A DNA stretch of 64,000 bases from DATDIC01 sp963777625 (GTDB lineage Bacteria > Pseudomonadota > Alphaproteobacteria > Acetobacterales > Acetobacteraceae). Where the stretch lies: contig CAVZRO010000008.1 in the NCBI GenBank assembly GCA_963777625.1, forward strand, positions 1 to 64,000. The letters are read 5' to 3'. Below the pieces are notes generated by a model. The model had not been told where the DNA came from. It did not search any database and saw nothing but the letters and a program-made list of their open reading frames with translations. Position 1 is the first letter of the stretch; each line of letters begins with the position of its first letter. A program made the translations under genes and the position numbers. Shown here in pieces: positions 7,194 through 17,432 of this stretch.

Positions 7194-9845
7194 ATGAGCG
7201 AGAACAACGATCAGGATGCGAGTAAGGGCCGGCTTTCGCTGCGGCCTGCCGGGCGTCTGGAGATAGGACGTACCGTCGATGCCGGCTCCGTCCGCCAGAG
7301 CTTCAGCCATGGACGCTCCAAGGTGGTCCAGGTCGAAGTGCGCAAGAAGCGCGCCCCCGGCCCCACGCCGCCCAGCGCGCCGGGAGTGTCTGGACCTGCC
7401 GCGCCCACCGCCCGCGCCGGCGCGGGATCGGCACGCGCGCCAGCCGGCGGTCCGGCCCGGGCGCTGACCGCGACCGAGCTCGCCGCACGGCAACGCGCGC
7501 TTGTCGAGCAGCAGAAGGAAACCGCCAAGCGCGAAGCCGAACGGCGCGAGCAGGAAAAGATATCAATTCTGTCGGCGGCCGAAGAAGCTCGCCGGCGCGA
7601 GGAGGAAGCCCGCAAGGCTGCCGAGGAGGAAGCCCGCCGCGAAGCCGAAGAGGCCGCCCAGCGAGAGGCGGCGGAAGCCGCCCGGCAAGCCGCTGAAGCA
7701 GCCGCTGCCTCGCCCGCCTCCTCCGCCGCCGCGGCCCATGCGCCGGCGGCCCGCCCGGCGGAGGAGCAGCGCCGCCGTCCGGCCGCCGCTCCATCCGGCC
7801 CCGCGGCGCCCACTGAGACGCTTCGACTGCGGACTGGTCGCGCTGCCGAGGACGACGACGAGACCCGTCCGGTGCGGCGTCCTGGCCCCGGCCTTCCGCC
7901 GCGCAAACCGCCGGTCGTCGCGCCAAAGAAGGGGCTCGACGACCGCCGCCGCGCCGGTCGCATCGATGTGCAGGCCGCTATCGAAGGTGAGGACGAACGG
8001 GTTCGCAGCCTCGCCTCCGTGCGCCGCCAGCGCGAACGCGAACGCCGTCAGGCCGAGCTGGAACGGCTACGCTCCGATCAGGTGAAAGTTGTGCGCGACG
8101 TAGTGCTGCCCGAGCAGATTACCGTACAGGAACTGGCCAACCGCATGGCCGCCCGGACGCCCGAAGTCATCAAGGCCCTGATGAAGCTCGGCGTCATGGC
8201 CACGGTCACGCAAACCCTGGATGCCGACACCGCCGAGCTGGTGGTGCAGGAATTCGGCCATCGCGCCCGGCGCGTGTCCGAATCCGACGTGGAGATCGGC
8301 CTGGAAGGCGCCCTGGATACCGAGTCCGAGCTGATCTCCCGCCCGCCGGTGGTCACCGTGATGGGCCATGTCGATCACGGCAAGACCTCGCTGCTCGATG
8401 CGCTCCGGTCCACCGACGTAGCCGCCGGAGAGGCCGGCGGCATCACCCAGCACATCGGTGCCTACCAGGTGGAAATGCCGAGCGGCCAGCGGATCACCTT
8501 TCTGGATACGCCGGGCCACGAGGCATTCACCGCCATGCGCGCCCGCGGTGCCCAGGTCACCGACATCGTCGTGCTGGTGGTGGCCGCCGATGACGGCGTC
8601 ATGCCGCAGACCATCGAGGCGATCCGTCACGCCAAGGCCGCCAACGCGCCGATCATCGTGGCCATCAACAAGATGGACAAGCCGGACGCCAATCCGGGCC
8701 GCGTCCGCCAGGAACTGCTCAGCTACGAGGTCGTGGTTGAGGAGATGGGTGGCGAAACGCAGGACGTGGAAGTGTCCGCCACCAAGAAGACCGGGCTGGA
8801 CCGGCTGGAAGAGGCCATCGTGCTACAGGCCGAAATCCTCGACCTCAAAGCCAATCCGACCCGCGCGGCGGAAGGATCGGTGATCGAAAGCCGGCTCGAT
8901 CGCGGGCGCGGTCCGGTCGCTACCGTGCTGGTCCAGAAGGGCACGCTGCACCAGGGCGATATCGTCGTTGCCGGCGCCGAGTGGGGGCGCGTCCGGGCCA
9001 TGCTCGACGACAAGGCCCGCGCGCTGAAATCGGCCGCGCCGTCCATGCCGGTCGAGATTCTCGGCTTGGCCGGCGTGCCCTCCGCCGGCGAGCCCTTCGT
9101 GGTGGTCGAGAATGAAAGCCGCGCCCGCGAAATCACCGAGTTCCGTGGCCGCCGCCTGCGCGACAAGGCCTCAGCCGGGTCGGTCGCCGCGCGTGGCACG
9201 CTCGATCAGATGCTCGCCCGCATCCAGGCCGGCGAACAGAAAGAGGTTGCGGTCGTCGTCAAGGCCGACGTGCAGGGCAGCGCCGAGGCGATCCAGGCCA
9301 CCGTGCTCAAGCAGAGCGGCGACGAGGTGAAGGTGCGCGTGCTGCATGCGGCGGTCGGCCAGATCACCGAAAGCGACGTGCAGCTCGCCAAGGCGTCGGA
9401 CGCGGTGATCATTGCCTTCAACGTGCGCGCCACCGCGCAGGCGCGCGACCTGGCGCATCGCGAGGGCGTGGACATCCGCTACTACTCGATCATCTACGAG
9501 GTGGCGGACGACATCGAGAAGCTGGTCAAGGGCAAGATCGCACCCAAGGCACGCGAGCGCTTCCTGGGCTATGCCGAGGTTCGCAAGGTGTTCAGCATCA
9601 CCAAGGTCGGCAAGGTGGCCGGCTGCATGGTGACCGACGGCGTGGTCCGGCGCGGCGCCGGGGTACGGGTCCTGCGCGACAACGTGGTGATCCACACGGG
9701 CGAATTGAGCCAGCTCAAGCGCTTCAAGGACGACGTCCGCGAAGTGGCGCGTGGATACGAATGCGGGCTGTCCTTCGCCAACTTCCACGAACTTCAGGAA
9801 GGCGACGTTATCGAGTGCTACGAGACGGAGTTGGTGCCAGCTTGA
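7194..9845 (+). CDS. infB: Translation initiation factor IF-2
   Basis: An 883-residue GTPase that brings initiator fMet-tRNA to the 30S subunit. A long charged Ala/Glu/Arg-rich N-terminal region (to about residue 290) is followed by the IF2_N helix (ITVQELANRMAARTPEVIKALMKLG). The G domain comes next, with the P-loop GHVDHGKTSLLD near residue 390, switch II DTPGHEAF and NKMD. EF-Tu-like domain II, IF-2 domain III (VVVKADVQGSAEAI) and the C-terminal fMet-tRNA-binding domain IV follow. ATG 7194 has a modest upstream CAGG. The stop overlaps the start of rbfA. Confidence 0.98.
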   Translation: MSENNDQDASKGRLSLRPAGRLEIGRTVDAGSVRQSFSHGRSKVVQVEVRKKRAPGPTPPSAPGVSGPAAPTARAGAGSARAPAGGPARALTATELAARQRALVEQQKETAKREAERREQEKISILSAAEEARRREEEARKAAEEEARREAEEAAQREAAEAARQAAEAAAASPASSAAAAHAPAARPAEEQRRRPAAAPSGPAAPTETLRLRTGRAAEDDDETRPVRRPGPGLPPRKPPVVAPKKGLDDRRRAGRIDVQAAIEGEDERVRSLASVRRQRERERRQAELERLRSDQVKVVRDVVLPEQITVQELANRMAARTPEVIKALMKLGVMATVTQTLDADTAELVVQEFGHRARRVSESDVEIGLEGALDTESELISRPPVVTVMGHVDHGKTSLLDALRSTDVAAGEAGGITQHIGAYQVEMPSGQRITFLDTPGHEAFTAMRARGAQVTDIVVLVVAADDGVMPQTIEAIRHAKAANAPIIVAINKMDKPDANPGRVRQELLSYEVVVEEMGGETQDVEVSATKKTGLDRLEEAIVLQAEILDLKANPTRAAEGSVIESRLDRGRGPVATVLVQKGTLHQGDIVVAGAEWGRVRAMLDDKARALKSAAPSMPVEILGLAGVPSAGEPFVVVENESRAREITEFRGRRLRDKASAGSVAARGTLDQMLARIQAGEQKEVAVVVKADVQGSAEAIQATVLKQSGDEVKVRVLHAAVGQITESDVQLAKASDAVIIAFNVRATAQARDLAHREGVDIRYYSIIYEVADDIEKLVKGKIAPKARERFLGYAEVRKVFSITKVGKVAGCMVTDGVVRRGAGVRVLRDNVVIHTGELSQLKRFKDDVREVARGYECGLSFANFHELQEGDVIECYETELVPA

Positions 9846-10237
9846 GAAAGCCGGATCCAGGTGTGCCGTCGCAGCGGCAGTTGCGCGTGGCGGAAGAGAT
9901 CCGCCACGTCCTGGCTGGCCTGTTCGCCCGCCGCGAGTTCCGCGACCCGGAGCTGGCGGAGGCGGATATCACCGTCACCGAGGTTCGGATCACCCCCGAC
10001 CTGAAGCACGCAATGGTGTTTGTTTCGCGGCTCGGGCGTTCGGATGTGGATACGCTGCTGCCGGTGCTCAAACGGGCGGCGCCGTTCCTGCGCGCCCAGG
10101 TGGCGCAGGCGCTGCGCCTGAGATTCGCCCCGGGTCTGTCGTTCCAGCCCGATCATGCGCTCGATCACGCGATGCATATCGAGCGCCTGCTGCATTCGTC
10201 TGCGGTGGCCCGGGATTTGGCAGAACCGGAAGGCTGA
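9842..10237 (+). CDS. rbfA: Ribosome-binding factor A
   Basis: A 131-residue KH-fold 30S maturation factor. The family segments QLRVAEEIRHVLAGLF, DPELAEADITVTEVRITPDLKHA and HALDHAMHIERLL are present. The TTG start at 9842 shares bases with the infB stop (TTGA), indicating translational coupling. A longer frame back to 9761 overlaps infB without homology. The usual next genes truB and rpsO do not follow; a convergent secreted-protein gene does. Confidence 0.95.
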   Translation: MRKPDPGVPSQRQLRVAEEIRHVLAGLFARREFRDPELAEADITVTEVRITPDLKHAMVFVSRLGRSDVDTLLPVLKRAAPFLRAQVAQALRLRFAPGLSFQPDHALDHAMHIERLLHSSAVARDLAEPEG

Positions 10238-10399
10238 TACCGCCGGCCTGTCGGTTAAGTCGCCGCGCTAGGGAGGGGGCGCAGTACGGATCGATCGGCA
10301 AATGATACGACTGGTAGGAAATCTGCGCAAAAATGGTGATGGCCGAGCCAGGCCCAGCCATCACCATGATAAGCCCGCGACGCTTCGAATATTCAGCCC

Positions 10400-12959
10400 T
10401 TACAAGTGTGCGGTATGCTCCAGGATGACGGTCGCGTTGTTCTGCAACGTCAGATGCAGCGCGCCTCCGCTGACGGACTGGTTGGTGATCGCGTTACCGT
10501 CGAAGCCCTGGAATACCAGCTTGTCGTGTGCAGCGTTGTAGCCGGTGATGTCCGTTGTGCCGCCGCTGACCGCCGCATTGAAATCGAACGTCACCCCGAC
10601 CTTGCTCTGGTCGGTCACGGTCATGCTGCCACTGCCGGCAACGATCTGCGCCGACCCGGGGCCGGTATAGATTTTCGCGGTCCCCGAGCCGCCGATGAAG
10701 CTCAGCGCCGGACTTCCCACGCTGCTCAACGTCACCGACGCTGCGCCGGCGTAGATAGTGCCACCGCCGACGTCAGTAACCGTGTAGGCGCCTTTATCGA
10801 GGTGCAGAACGGCCTGCGTATCGGCTCCGCTAAACATGGAGAGGGCACCTTTTCCACCCATCTCCACGCTGCCATTCACCAGTGAGCCGCTCTGCTCGAC
10901 ACCGCTGCTGTTGACAAAGTCGAAGTTCGCCGTGCCGTCGGTTTCATCGAGGGTCAGCATTGTGTTGCTGCCGTCGAGCGTGAGACTGCCGCCCTGGCGG
11001 ACAAAGATGAGGTTGTTGCCGCCCTGATCATTGAGCGTGGCAACCCCGCCGTTGCCTATGAAGTACCTGTTCCTCGGTAGGCCCGGACGATCCGGTGATC
11101 GTGGCTGTCCCGGTGACGGCGACATACACTTCACCTTTGGCCGGCATGATGATGGTATCGGTGCCCGCACTGTTGATCGAGCCGCCGCCGCCCAGAGTAA
11201 TCTGATTGGTACTGCCAGCCACCGTCGAGACGAATGCGCCCACCGTATCGGTCAATGTAATGCCACCCGATCCTCCGATGACCGTTTCCTCCCCCTTGCT
11301 GGTCGATATCGTCAGGTGGCCCGAGCCGCCTTGAACCGTCTCGCTCGCTTTGGTCAGCGTCACCGTCTCATCTGCTGGGTTGCTGCGATAGTCCAATGTG
11401 GTCTTCGCCGGCCCGAAATCGTTCGACGTCACATTGGCAACGGCCGCGCCACTGGCGTTCTTGCTGTCGGAAACAGTGCCGTATCCCTTAATTTCGTTGG
11501 TAGATGTGAAGCCCTCCAGCGTGTTGCCGCTGGCGGTTACAGGAGTCTGCATCTGGTTATAGAGGAATGTGGCCGCGACCCCGTAGTCATTGATGACCGT
11601 GTTGTCCGTAATCGTCACGGTATCCTGCGGGGCCATCAGCATCGGCCCGCCGACATGAATGATCACGCCTGAACTCGCGTCTGGTCCCTTCTCGATCGTA
11701 TTGCCTTGAATGATGTCGTTACCACCATTCGGCAGATCGATCGAGTAGCTGGCCGTGCCGGTCGGGCCATCGATGATCTGGTTATTCTCGATCGTGTTGC
11801 TCAAGGCCCGGCTTTTCACTTCATGGCCGACATTCGCATCCTCCGACACGCTGTCGGTCATGGTAAACGAGTTCAGGTAACCGATATAGATGTTGTGGCT
11901 CTGCCCGTCACCGGCTCCGTTGTGATCAAACGTGCTTCCCTGCACGATGATATTGCCGGTCCCGTCAACGAATGGCGTCGCCAGGATGCCATCCTGGTTA
12001 TTTGCAAACGTATCGTTATCGAGCGTGAGGTTTCCGCTTTGATACCGTATGCCAGCGCCATTGAACTGCGCGGACATGGCGCCTGAAAAACTCAGACCTT
12101 CGATCGTGACGTTCGGGGCACTGACATCGTTACCCACAGTAAACAGGCCCTTGCCGACATTGACCTTCGGATTGGTGCCGGCGGGCGGCGCCACAACATC
12201 GACAGCTCCGCCAACCCCCTCGATCGTGAGGTCGTTAGTGATTAACACGTCATCAGCAGTATAGGTCCCGGCATCGATCAGGATGGTGTCACCGGACTGC
12301 GAGGCGGCGACGGCGGCGCCGATGGTGGAATATGTCTCCCCCGCACCGACCTTCAGCACGTGATAGGCCGGGGCGTCGTTCGGCGGTGGGACTGCCTGGT
12401 CGGCCGCTGGTGTAATGACTGACTGCGCCAGCACCTGGCTCACGGTCAGGTTCAGCGGCGCGTTCTCGAATGTTGCTACAAGGTATTGCTGGCCGCCGGG
12501 AACCTCGCTGATCGATAGCGTCGCCACCGTTCCGGTCTGCTTGATGCTGAGATACTGGGCCGCATCGGACAGGTTGCCGTCCCAGTTGGTCGCACCGAAG
12601 GTCGCGCTCAGATTGAGCGTGTCACCATTCTGCAGTGCATCGCCGTAGATCTTGTTCGCGCCGGACTGCGGCGCCCGCGTGACGATCGTATTGCCCCCGG
12701 CGCTGTCCTCGTAGATGGCATTTTGCCCCGATCCGGTCGCCACCACGTTGCCCGAACCGGTCACCGTGACGGTGGCGTAGCCAGCCATGGTGAGCAGGTT
12801 GTCGTTGCCATCCAGTGCAACGTTGTAACCAGTGCCCGACCCGAACGACAGCGTCTGACCGTCGGTGTCGAGGTCAAACGTGTCGCCGGGCTGAGCGGCG
12901 GCAATGGCGGCGCTGACGGTCGAGAACTGCTGGCCGGGCCCGACGGTGAGAGTGCTCAT
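10400..12959 (-). pseudogene. Secreted right-handed beta-helix repeat protein, split by a frameshift
   Basis: A protein of about 850 residues in two frames. Part one starts at 12959 and runs 643 codons. It has two openings of the type VGPGQQFSTVSAAIAAAQPGDT and VGAGETYSTIGAAVAASQSGDT, then NosD/pectate-lyase-like turns (LTLDNDTFANNQDGI, NTIENNQIIDG). Part two continues in another frame from about 11075 to 10400 with GGVATLNDQGGNN-type repeats. The junction lies near 11060-11085. There is no N-terminal signal peptide; such acidic, Gly/Thr/Asp-rich proteins are often type I secretion substrates, which is an inference here. The gene converges with rbfA. Either a single frameshift mutation or a base error splits it. 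Confidence 0.75.
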
Positions 12960-13016
12960 GACAATTACGTTCCTTCGCGGTAGGACACGTCTCGCTCCCG
13001 ACTGAATATCGAGTTA

Positions 13017-13036
13017 TTGAGACTATCGAGTCTCAA
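13017..13036. promoter_or_regulatory. Perfect palindrome in a divergent intergenic region
   Basis: TTGAGACT and AGTCTCAA form exact 8-base arms around ATCG. The palindrome lies between the beta-helix gene (minus strand) and the PrsT-like gene (plus strand), in an AT-rich patch followed by TTATTTTAGGG. It has no T tract on either side long enough for a terminator. An operator for a dimeric regulator of one or both divergent genes is plausible but unproved. Confidence 0.6.
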
Positions 13037-13243
13037 TTTCCGCGAATGGAATTATTTTAGGGTTAACGGCGGTGCGGGATTCGCGATCGCGATGGCGCCG
13101 GAGCGCGAAGACATGGTAGAAGCCCCGTTACCGGAACCTCCTGCGGTTGGTGCCGACCGCTGTATGGCCGCTCGGTCGGACCGTGGACCACTCGCTGGGG
13201 CACGCGTGCGCACGCCAATTCCTAGCCAGAGGACTGTCTGGAC

Positions 13244-16021
13244 GTGACATCGAAGCAAAGGCGTAATCGGACCCTGCGCGCGTTGCTGCTCGTGGGCGGC
13301 CTCGGCCTGACGCCGTTCGCGGCGCACGCCGCCGACTACCTGGCCAATGCCCGCCAGGCGCTGCAGAAGGGTGATCTCAAAACCGCTCAGATCGAGCTGC
13401 GCAACGCGGTTCGCTCCGATCCACAGAATGCGGGCGCGCGCTTCATGCTGGCCCAGGTCCAGCTTCAGTTGGGCGACGCGACCGCCGCCGAGCAGCAGGC
13501 CCGCGAGGCAGAGGCGCGTGGCTACGACAAGCTGCAGACCACGCCGCTGATCGCCGATGCCCTGCTCAGGGAAAACCGCCCCGCCGACCTGCTGCGTCAG
13601 TTTCAGTTGAGCGGAACCGATCCCAAGCTCGACGCCGAGATCGCGTTCGCTCGTGGCGCGGCGCAACTCGCCCTCGGCCAGGCGGATGACGCGAGCCAGT
13701 CATTCGCCAACGCGGAGCGGCTGAACCCGGCAAACGTGCAGCCGTGGATCGCCGGTACCCGGCTCGCCCTCGCCCGCGGCGACATCAAGACGGCGCAGGA
13801 CCAGCTCGATCATGCACTCTCCGCCGACGGCAAGTCGGTTGAAGCGCGGGTGCTGAAAGCGCAGCTCATGGCGATGAACCACGACACCGCCGGGGCCCTC
13901 GCGTTGCTCGGCACGGTGGTCACCGACAGCCCGCCGGCCATCCCGGCACGCCTGATGCGGGCCAACCTGCTGATCTCGGCCGGCAAGTTCAAGGAGGCCC
14001 AGGCCGACGACGACGCCGTGCTCGCCGTGCTGCCGAAAGATGTCGAAGGGCTGTACCTGAAAGCCGTGCTGCAGCATGAAGCCGGCAACGACAAGGAGGC
14101 CGACGCGAGCCTGATGGGCCTGGCGTCGTTATTCGATCGTATGCCTCGCGGCTACTATCTGGAGGCGATCGTCAAGGAAAAGCTTGGCCAGTTCGATCTC
14201 GCCGACGATGCCGCCCGTAAATACCTCGCCCACGTGCCCGGTGATCTGAATGGGGGAAAGCTGCTCGCTCGCCTCCAGTTCGAGCGCAACCGGCCCGATC
14301 TCGCCATAGACGCACTCAGCCGCTTCGCTGCCAACGGAACCGCCGACGCACAGGCCGACGTGATCCTGGCGCGCGCTTACGCGGCGACCGGTCAGCCGGA
14401 GGCGGCGGTCGCCGCGCTCCGCAAGGCGGAGGCAAAGACACCGGACGACGTCGGCATCCGTACCTTCATGGCATCGCTTCTGCTGCAACTGAACCAACCG
14501 GACCAGGCGGTAGCGGAGCTTGAGCACGCTTTCACCCTGGCGCCGAAGCAGCCGGCCGTCGCCGAGGCGTTATTCAGCGCCTCCCTCCGTACAGGTGATA
14601 ACGCCAAGGCCGCGGCCGCGCTCACCAAGATCCAGGCGGCCCAGGGTGATACGCCGCTGGTGCAGAACCTGGACGGTCTGTTGAAGATCTCCCGCTTCGA
14701 TCTGCCCGGCGCCCGTACCGAGTTCGAGAATATCCTGCAAAAAGACCCGGACTTCGTGACCGCCAAGGTGAACCTCGCGCGGGTTCTCGCCATGCAGGGC
14801 GACAGCGCCGGGTCCGAGAAGATGCTGACTGCCATTCTGGAGAAGACCCCGGCGTCAGAACCAACGCTCACCATGCTGACCGACATGCTGGCGAGTTCCA
14901 ACCGGATGGACGATGCCCTGGCGGTGGTCGAACGTGCGCACGCGGCCACCCCGAAAGACATCAGGCTGACCGAATCGCTGGGCGACTTGTACATTCGCGC
15001 CGGAAAGGCTCAGAAGGCGCTCGATCTCGCGGCGGCATCCGGCTCGAACGGCACCGTGGACCCGGCGCTCCTTGGCCTCCAGGCCGCGGCCCAGATTGCC
15101 TTGAAACAGAACGACCAGGCGCGGGCGACCCTGACGCGGATCGTTGCCGACCAGCCGCGCAACCTCGCCGCCCGTCGGCAGCTCGTGGCACTTCTGGTCG
15201 ATGCGGGCGACTTCGAAGGCGCGCGGAACACCATCAAGGCCGGAATGGCGGCTTTGCCGAACAACTATCAACTTTATCTCGATTATGCCCTGATCGATCT
15301 CAAGAACGGCGGCATTTCGGCCGCCCTCAGCACCGCCGATGCGCTCTATTCCCAGAATCAGACCTTCGCCCCGGCACTGATGTTGAAAGGCGACCTCTAT
15401 ATGGCCGACAAGCAGCCGGAGCAGGCTGCGAAGGCTTATGAGGCTGTTGCCGCCACCCAGCCTTCCGCAATGGTCGCGGTCCGCACCGCCGGCGCGTGGG
15501 CGCAGGCAAAAAAGCCGGCCGAAGCCGAGAATGTCCTGAAAGACTGGTTCGCCAAGCACCCGGATGACGTTGCGGTTGCCGCGCTGCTCTCCAGCCTGCA
15601 GATCAATGCCGACGAATATGCCGCCGCCAAGGTGACCCTGCAGGCGGTCCTGGCGAAACAGCCGAACGATGCGGCGGCGCTGAACAACCTTGCCTGGGTG
15701 GATCAGAAGCTCGGCGCACCTGACGCGAAGGCGATTGCCCAACAGGCCTATGCGCTGGGCCCGAGCCCGGCGACCGCGGACACGCTGGGCTGGATCCTGA
15801 CCACCGGCGGCGACCCGGCGACCGGCGCGATCCTGTTGCGCCAGGCCAGCGCCGGCACGTCCGATCCACGCATCCAGTATCATTTCGCCGTGGCCCTGAA
15901 GGATACCGGCCAGAAGGATGAAGCGGTGAAGCTGCTCCGCCAGGTGGTCGCCAATCAGGCCCAGTTCTCCGAAAAATCGGACGCCCAGCACCTGCTGAAC
16001 GAGATATCGAAAGGGTCCTGA
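13244..16021 (+). CDS. prsT: PrsT-like TPR-repeat protein (exosortase/EPS-associated)
   Basis: A 925-residue protein with a signal peptide (RTLRALLLVGGLGLTPFAAHA, then ADYL). It is followed by about twenty TPR units of the pattern LANARQALQKGDLKTAQIELRNAVRSDP. The start ADYLANARQALQKGDLKTAQI and the total length match the XrtA/PEP-CTERM-system protein PrsT, which accompanies exopolysaccharide export loci. The start is GTG 13244. A GT4 glycosyltransferase follows 26 bases later. No exosortase or PEP-CTERM sorting tail is visible in the window, so the link to protein sorting is unproved and a role in polysaccharide secretion is the safer reading. Confidence 0.8.
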   Translation: MTSKQRRNRTLRALLLVGGLGLTPFAAHAADYLANARQALQKGDLKTAQIELRNAVRSDPQNAGARFMLAQVQLQLGDATAAEQQAREAEARGYDKLQTTPLIADALLRENRPADLLRQFQLSGTDPKLDAEIAFARGAAQLALGQADDASQSFANAERLNPANVQPWIAGTRLALARGDIKTAQDQLDHALSADGKSVEARVLKAQLMAMNHDTAGALALLGTVVTDSPPAIPARLMRANLLISAGKFKEAQADDDAVLAVLPKDVEGLYLKAVLQHEAGNDKEADASLMGLASLFDRMPRGYYLEAIVKEKLGQFDLADDAARKYLAHVPGDLNGGKLLARLQFERNRPDLAIDALSRFAANGTADAQADVILARAYAATGQPEAAVAALRKAEAKTPDDVGIRTFMASLLLQLNQPDQAVAELEHAFTLAPKQPAVAEALFSASLRTGDNAKAAAALTKIQAAQGDTPLVQNLDGLLKISRFDLPGARTEFENILQKDPDFVTAKVNLARVLAMQGDSAGSEKMLTAILEKTPASEPTLTMLTDMLASSNRMDDALAVVERAHAATPKDIRLTESLGDLYIRAGKAQKALDLAAASGSNGTVDPALLGLQAAAQIALKQNDQARATLTRIVADQPRNLAARRQLVALLVDAGDFEGARNTIKAGMAALPNNYQLYLDYALIDLKNGGISAALSTADALYSQNQTFAPALMLKGDLYMADKQPEQAAKAYEAVAATQPSAMVAVRTAGAWAQAKKPAEAENVLKDWFAKHPDDVAVAALLSSLQINADEYAAAKVTLQAVLAKQPNDAAALNNLAWVDQKLGAPDAKAIAQQAYALGPSPATADTLGWILTTGGDPATGAILLRQASAGTSDPRIQYHFAVALKDTGQKDEAVKLLRQVVANQAQFSEKSDAQHLLNEISKGS

Positions 16022-16047
16022 ACACAAGTCGCCCTGATCGTTCCTCC

Positions 16048-17223
16048 GTGCCGCCTGTTCACCTGCTGACCTTCACGACCCTGTTCCCGAACAGCGAGCA
16101 GCCGAACCACGGCGTTTTCGTCCGCAACCGCTTGCGCCATCTGCTGGCCAGCGGCGCGGCGCTCGCCGAGGTGGTCGCGCCGGTGCCCTACTTTCCCAGC
16201 GGCGCGCCGATGTTCGGCCACTGGGGAAGGCTGGCCCGCGTCGCGCGACGAGACGAAAGCCACGGGTTAACGGTCCATCATCCGCGCTATCCGGTAATTC
16301 CCCGCGTAGGAATGTCGCTCGCCCCGGCCCTGCTCTATGCCGCCACGCTGCCGGTTCTGCGTCGCCTGCTGGATCGCGGCGTGCGCGTGGATGCGATCGA
16401 CGCGCACTACCTCTATCCGGACGGTGTGGCGGCGGTCTGGCTCGGGCAGAAGCTTGGCTTGCCGGTGGTGGTAACCGCGCGCGGCACCGACGTGAACCTG
16501 ATCCCCACCTACGCGGTGCCGCGCCGGCTGATCCAGCGTGCGACAGCCGGCGCAGCCGCGCTCGTCGCGGTCAGCGCCGCGTTGAAGACAGCCCTGACCG
16601 ATCTGGGAGTTCCCGCCGAAAAGGTTACGGTCCTCCGCAACGGCGTCGATGTCACCCTGTTCCACCCGCCCGCGGATCGCCACGCGGCACGCGCCGCGCT
16701 CGGACTGACGGGGCCAACCATCATCTCCGTGGGTGGGCTGGTCGAACGCAAGGGACATCATCTGGCGATCGAGGCGCTCCGCGTCTTGCCCGACTGGACG
16801 CTGCTCATCGTCGGCGAAGGCCCGGAGCGGCCGAGACTGCTGGCGCTCATCGATCGGCTGGGGCTGCACGGCCGCGCCCGTCTTCTGGGGCCCCGGCCGC
16901 ACGCCGACCTGCCGGCTCTTTACGGTGCGGCGGATGTGCTCGTGCTGGCGTCGTCGCGCGAAGGATGGGCCAACGTGCTGCTGGAATCCATGGCCTGCGG
17001 CACGCCCGTGGTGGCCACCAACATCTGGGGCAATCCGGAGGTCGTGCAGACCAGGGACGCCGGGCTGATCGTCGAGCGCACCGCCCCGGCTATCGCCGAG
17101 GGGGTTCGTCGCCTCGCCGCTGCCCCGCCTCCCCGCGCCGCGACCCGTGCGTATGCGGAGGGGTTCAGTTGGGATGAAACCACTGCCGGGCAGCTCGCAC
17201 TGTTTCGGCGGGTAATTGGGTAA
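16048..17223 (+). CDS. GT4-family glycosyltransferase
   Basis: A 391-residue GT-B-fold enzyme. The N-terminal domain opens HLLTFTTLFPNSEQPNHGVFVRNRL. The C-terminal nucleotide-sugar domain has SVGGLVERKGHHLAIEAL, IVGEGPERPRL and the E-x7-E motif region SSREGWANVLLESMACGTPVVATNIWGNPEVV. The start is GTG 16048. It follows the PrsT-like gene and is probably in the same operon. The sugar donor and acceptor cannot be assigned; exopolysaccharide synthesis is likely from context. Confidence 0.88.
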   Translation: MPPVHLLTFTTLFPNSEQPNHGVFVRNRLRHLLASGAALAEVVAPVPYFPSGAPMFGHWGRLARVARRDESHGLTVHHPRYPVIPRVGMSLAPALLYAATLPVLRRLLDRGVRVDAIDAHYLYPDGVAAVWLGQKLGLPVVVTARGTDVNLIPTYAVPRRLIQRATAGAAALVAVSAALKTALTDLGVPAEKVTVLRNGVDVTLFHPPADRHAARAALGLTGPTIISVGGLVERKGHHLAIEALRVLPDWTLLIVGEGPERPRLLALIDRLGLHGRARLLGPRPHADLPALYGAADVLVLASSREGWANVLLESMACGTPVVATNIWGNPEVVQTRDAGLIVERTAPAIAEGVRRLAAAPPPRAATRAYAEGFSWDETTAGQLALFRRVIG

Positions 17224-17307
17224 TGCCGGACCGCATTGAGAATGACCCATCCTGCCGGTGTTGCCCGGAGTAACGTGAAGCGAACGAGCGGCGCGGTGGG
17301 CGACAAA

Positions 17308-17364
17308 GTCATGGATAGCCGGCTCCCCGGGACGAGCCCAAGGGCATGCTTCGCCGGCCATGAC
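17308..17364. repeat. Palindromic intergenic repeat (REP-like), copy 1
   Basis: The block opens with GTCATGG, contains ATAGCCGGCT and CTTCGCCGGC, and closes with CCATGAC, forming an interrupted inverted repeat. Downstream the sequence continues GACGGATCTTTCGCGGGCAT, which resembles the copies near 60.2 kb. It lies between the convergent glycosyltransferase and enoyl-CoA hydratase genes. Confidence 0.65.
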
Positions 17365-17432
17365 GGATCTTTCGCGGGCATGACGAGACGGACGGCCGAC
17401 GAGCCAGTTCCACGGCGGCTGCTATAACGTCT

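Noticed and set aside
13244..17223. PEP-CTERM/exosortase system in this window
   Set aside because: No PEP-CTERM tail or exosortase gene was seen; only the PrsT-like protein and a glycosyltransferase support it.
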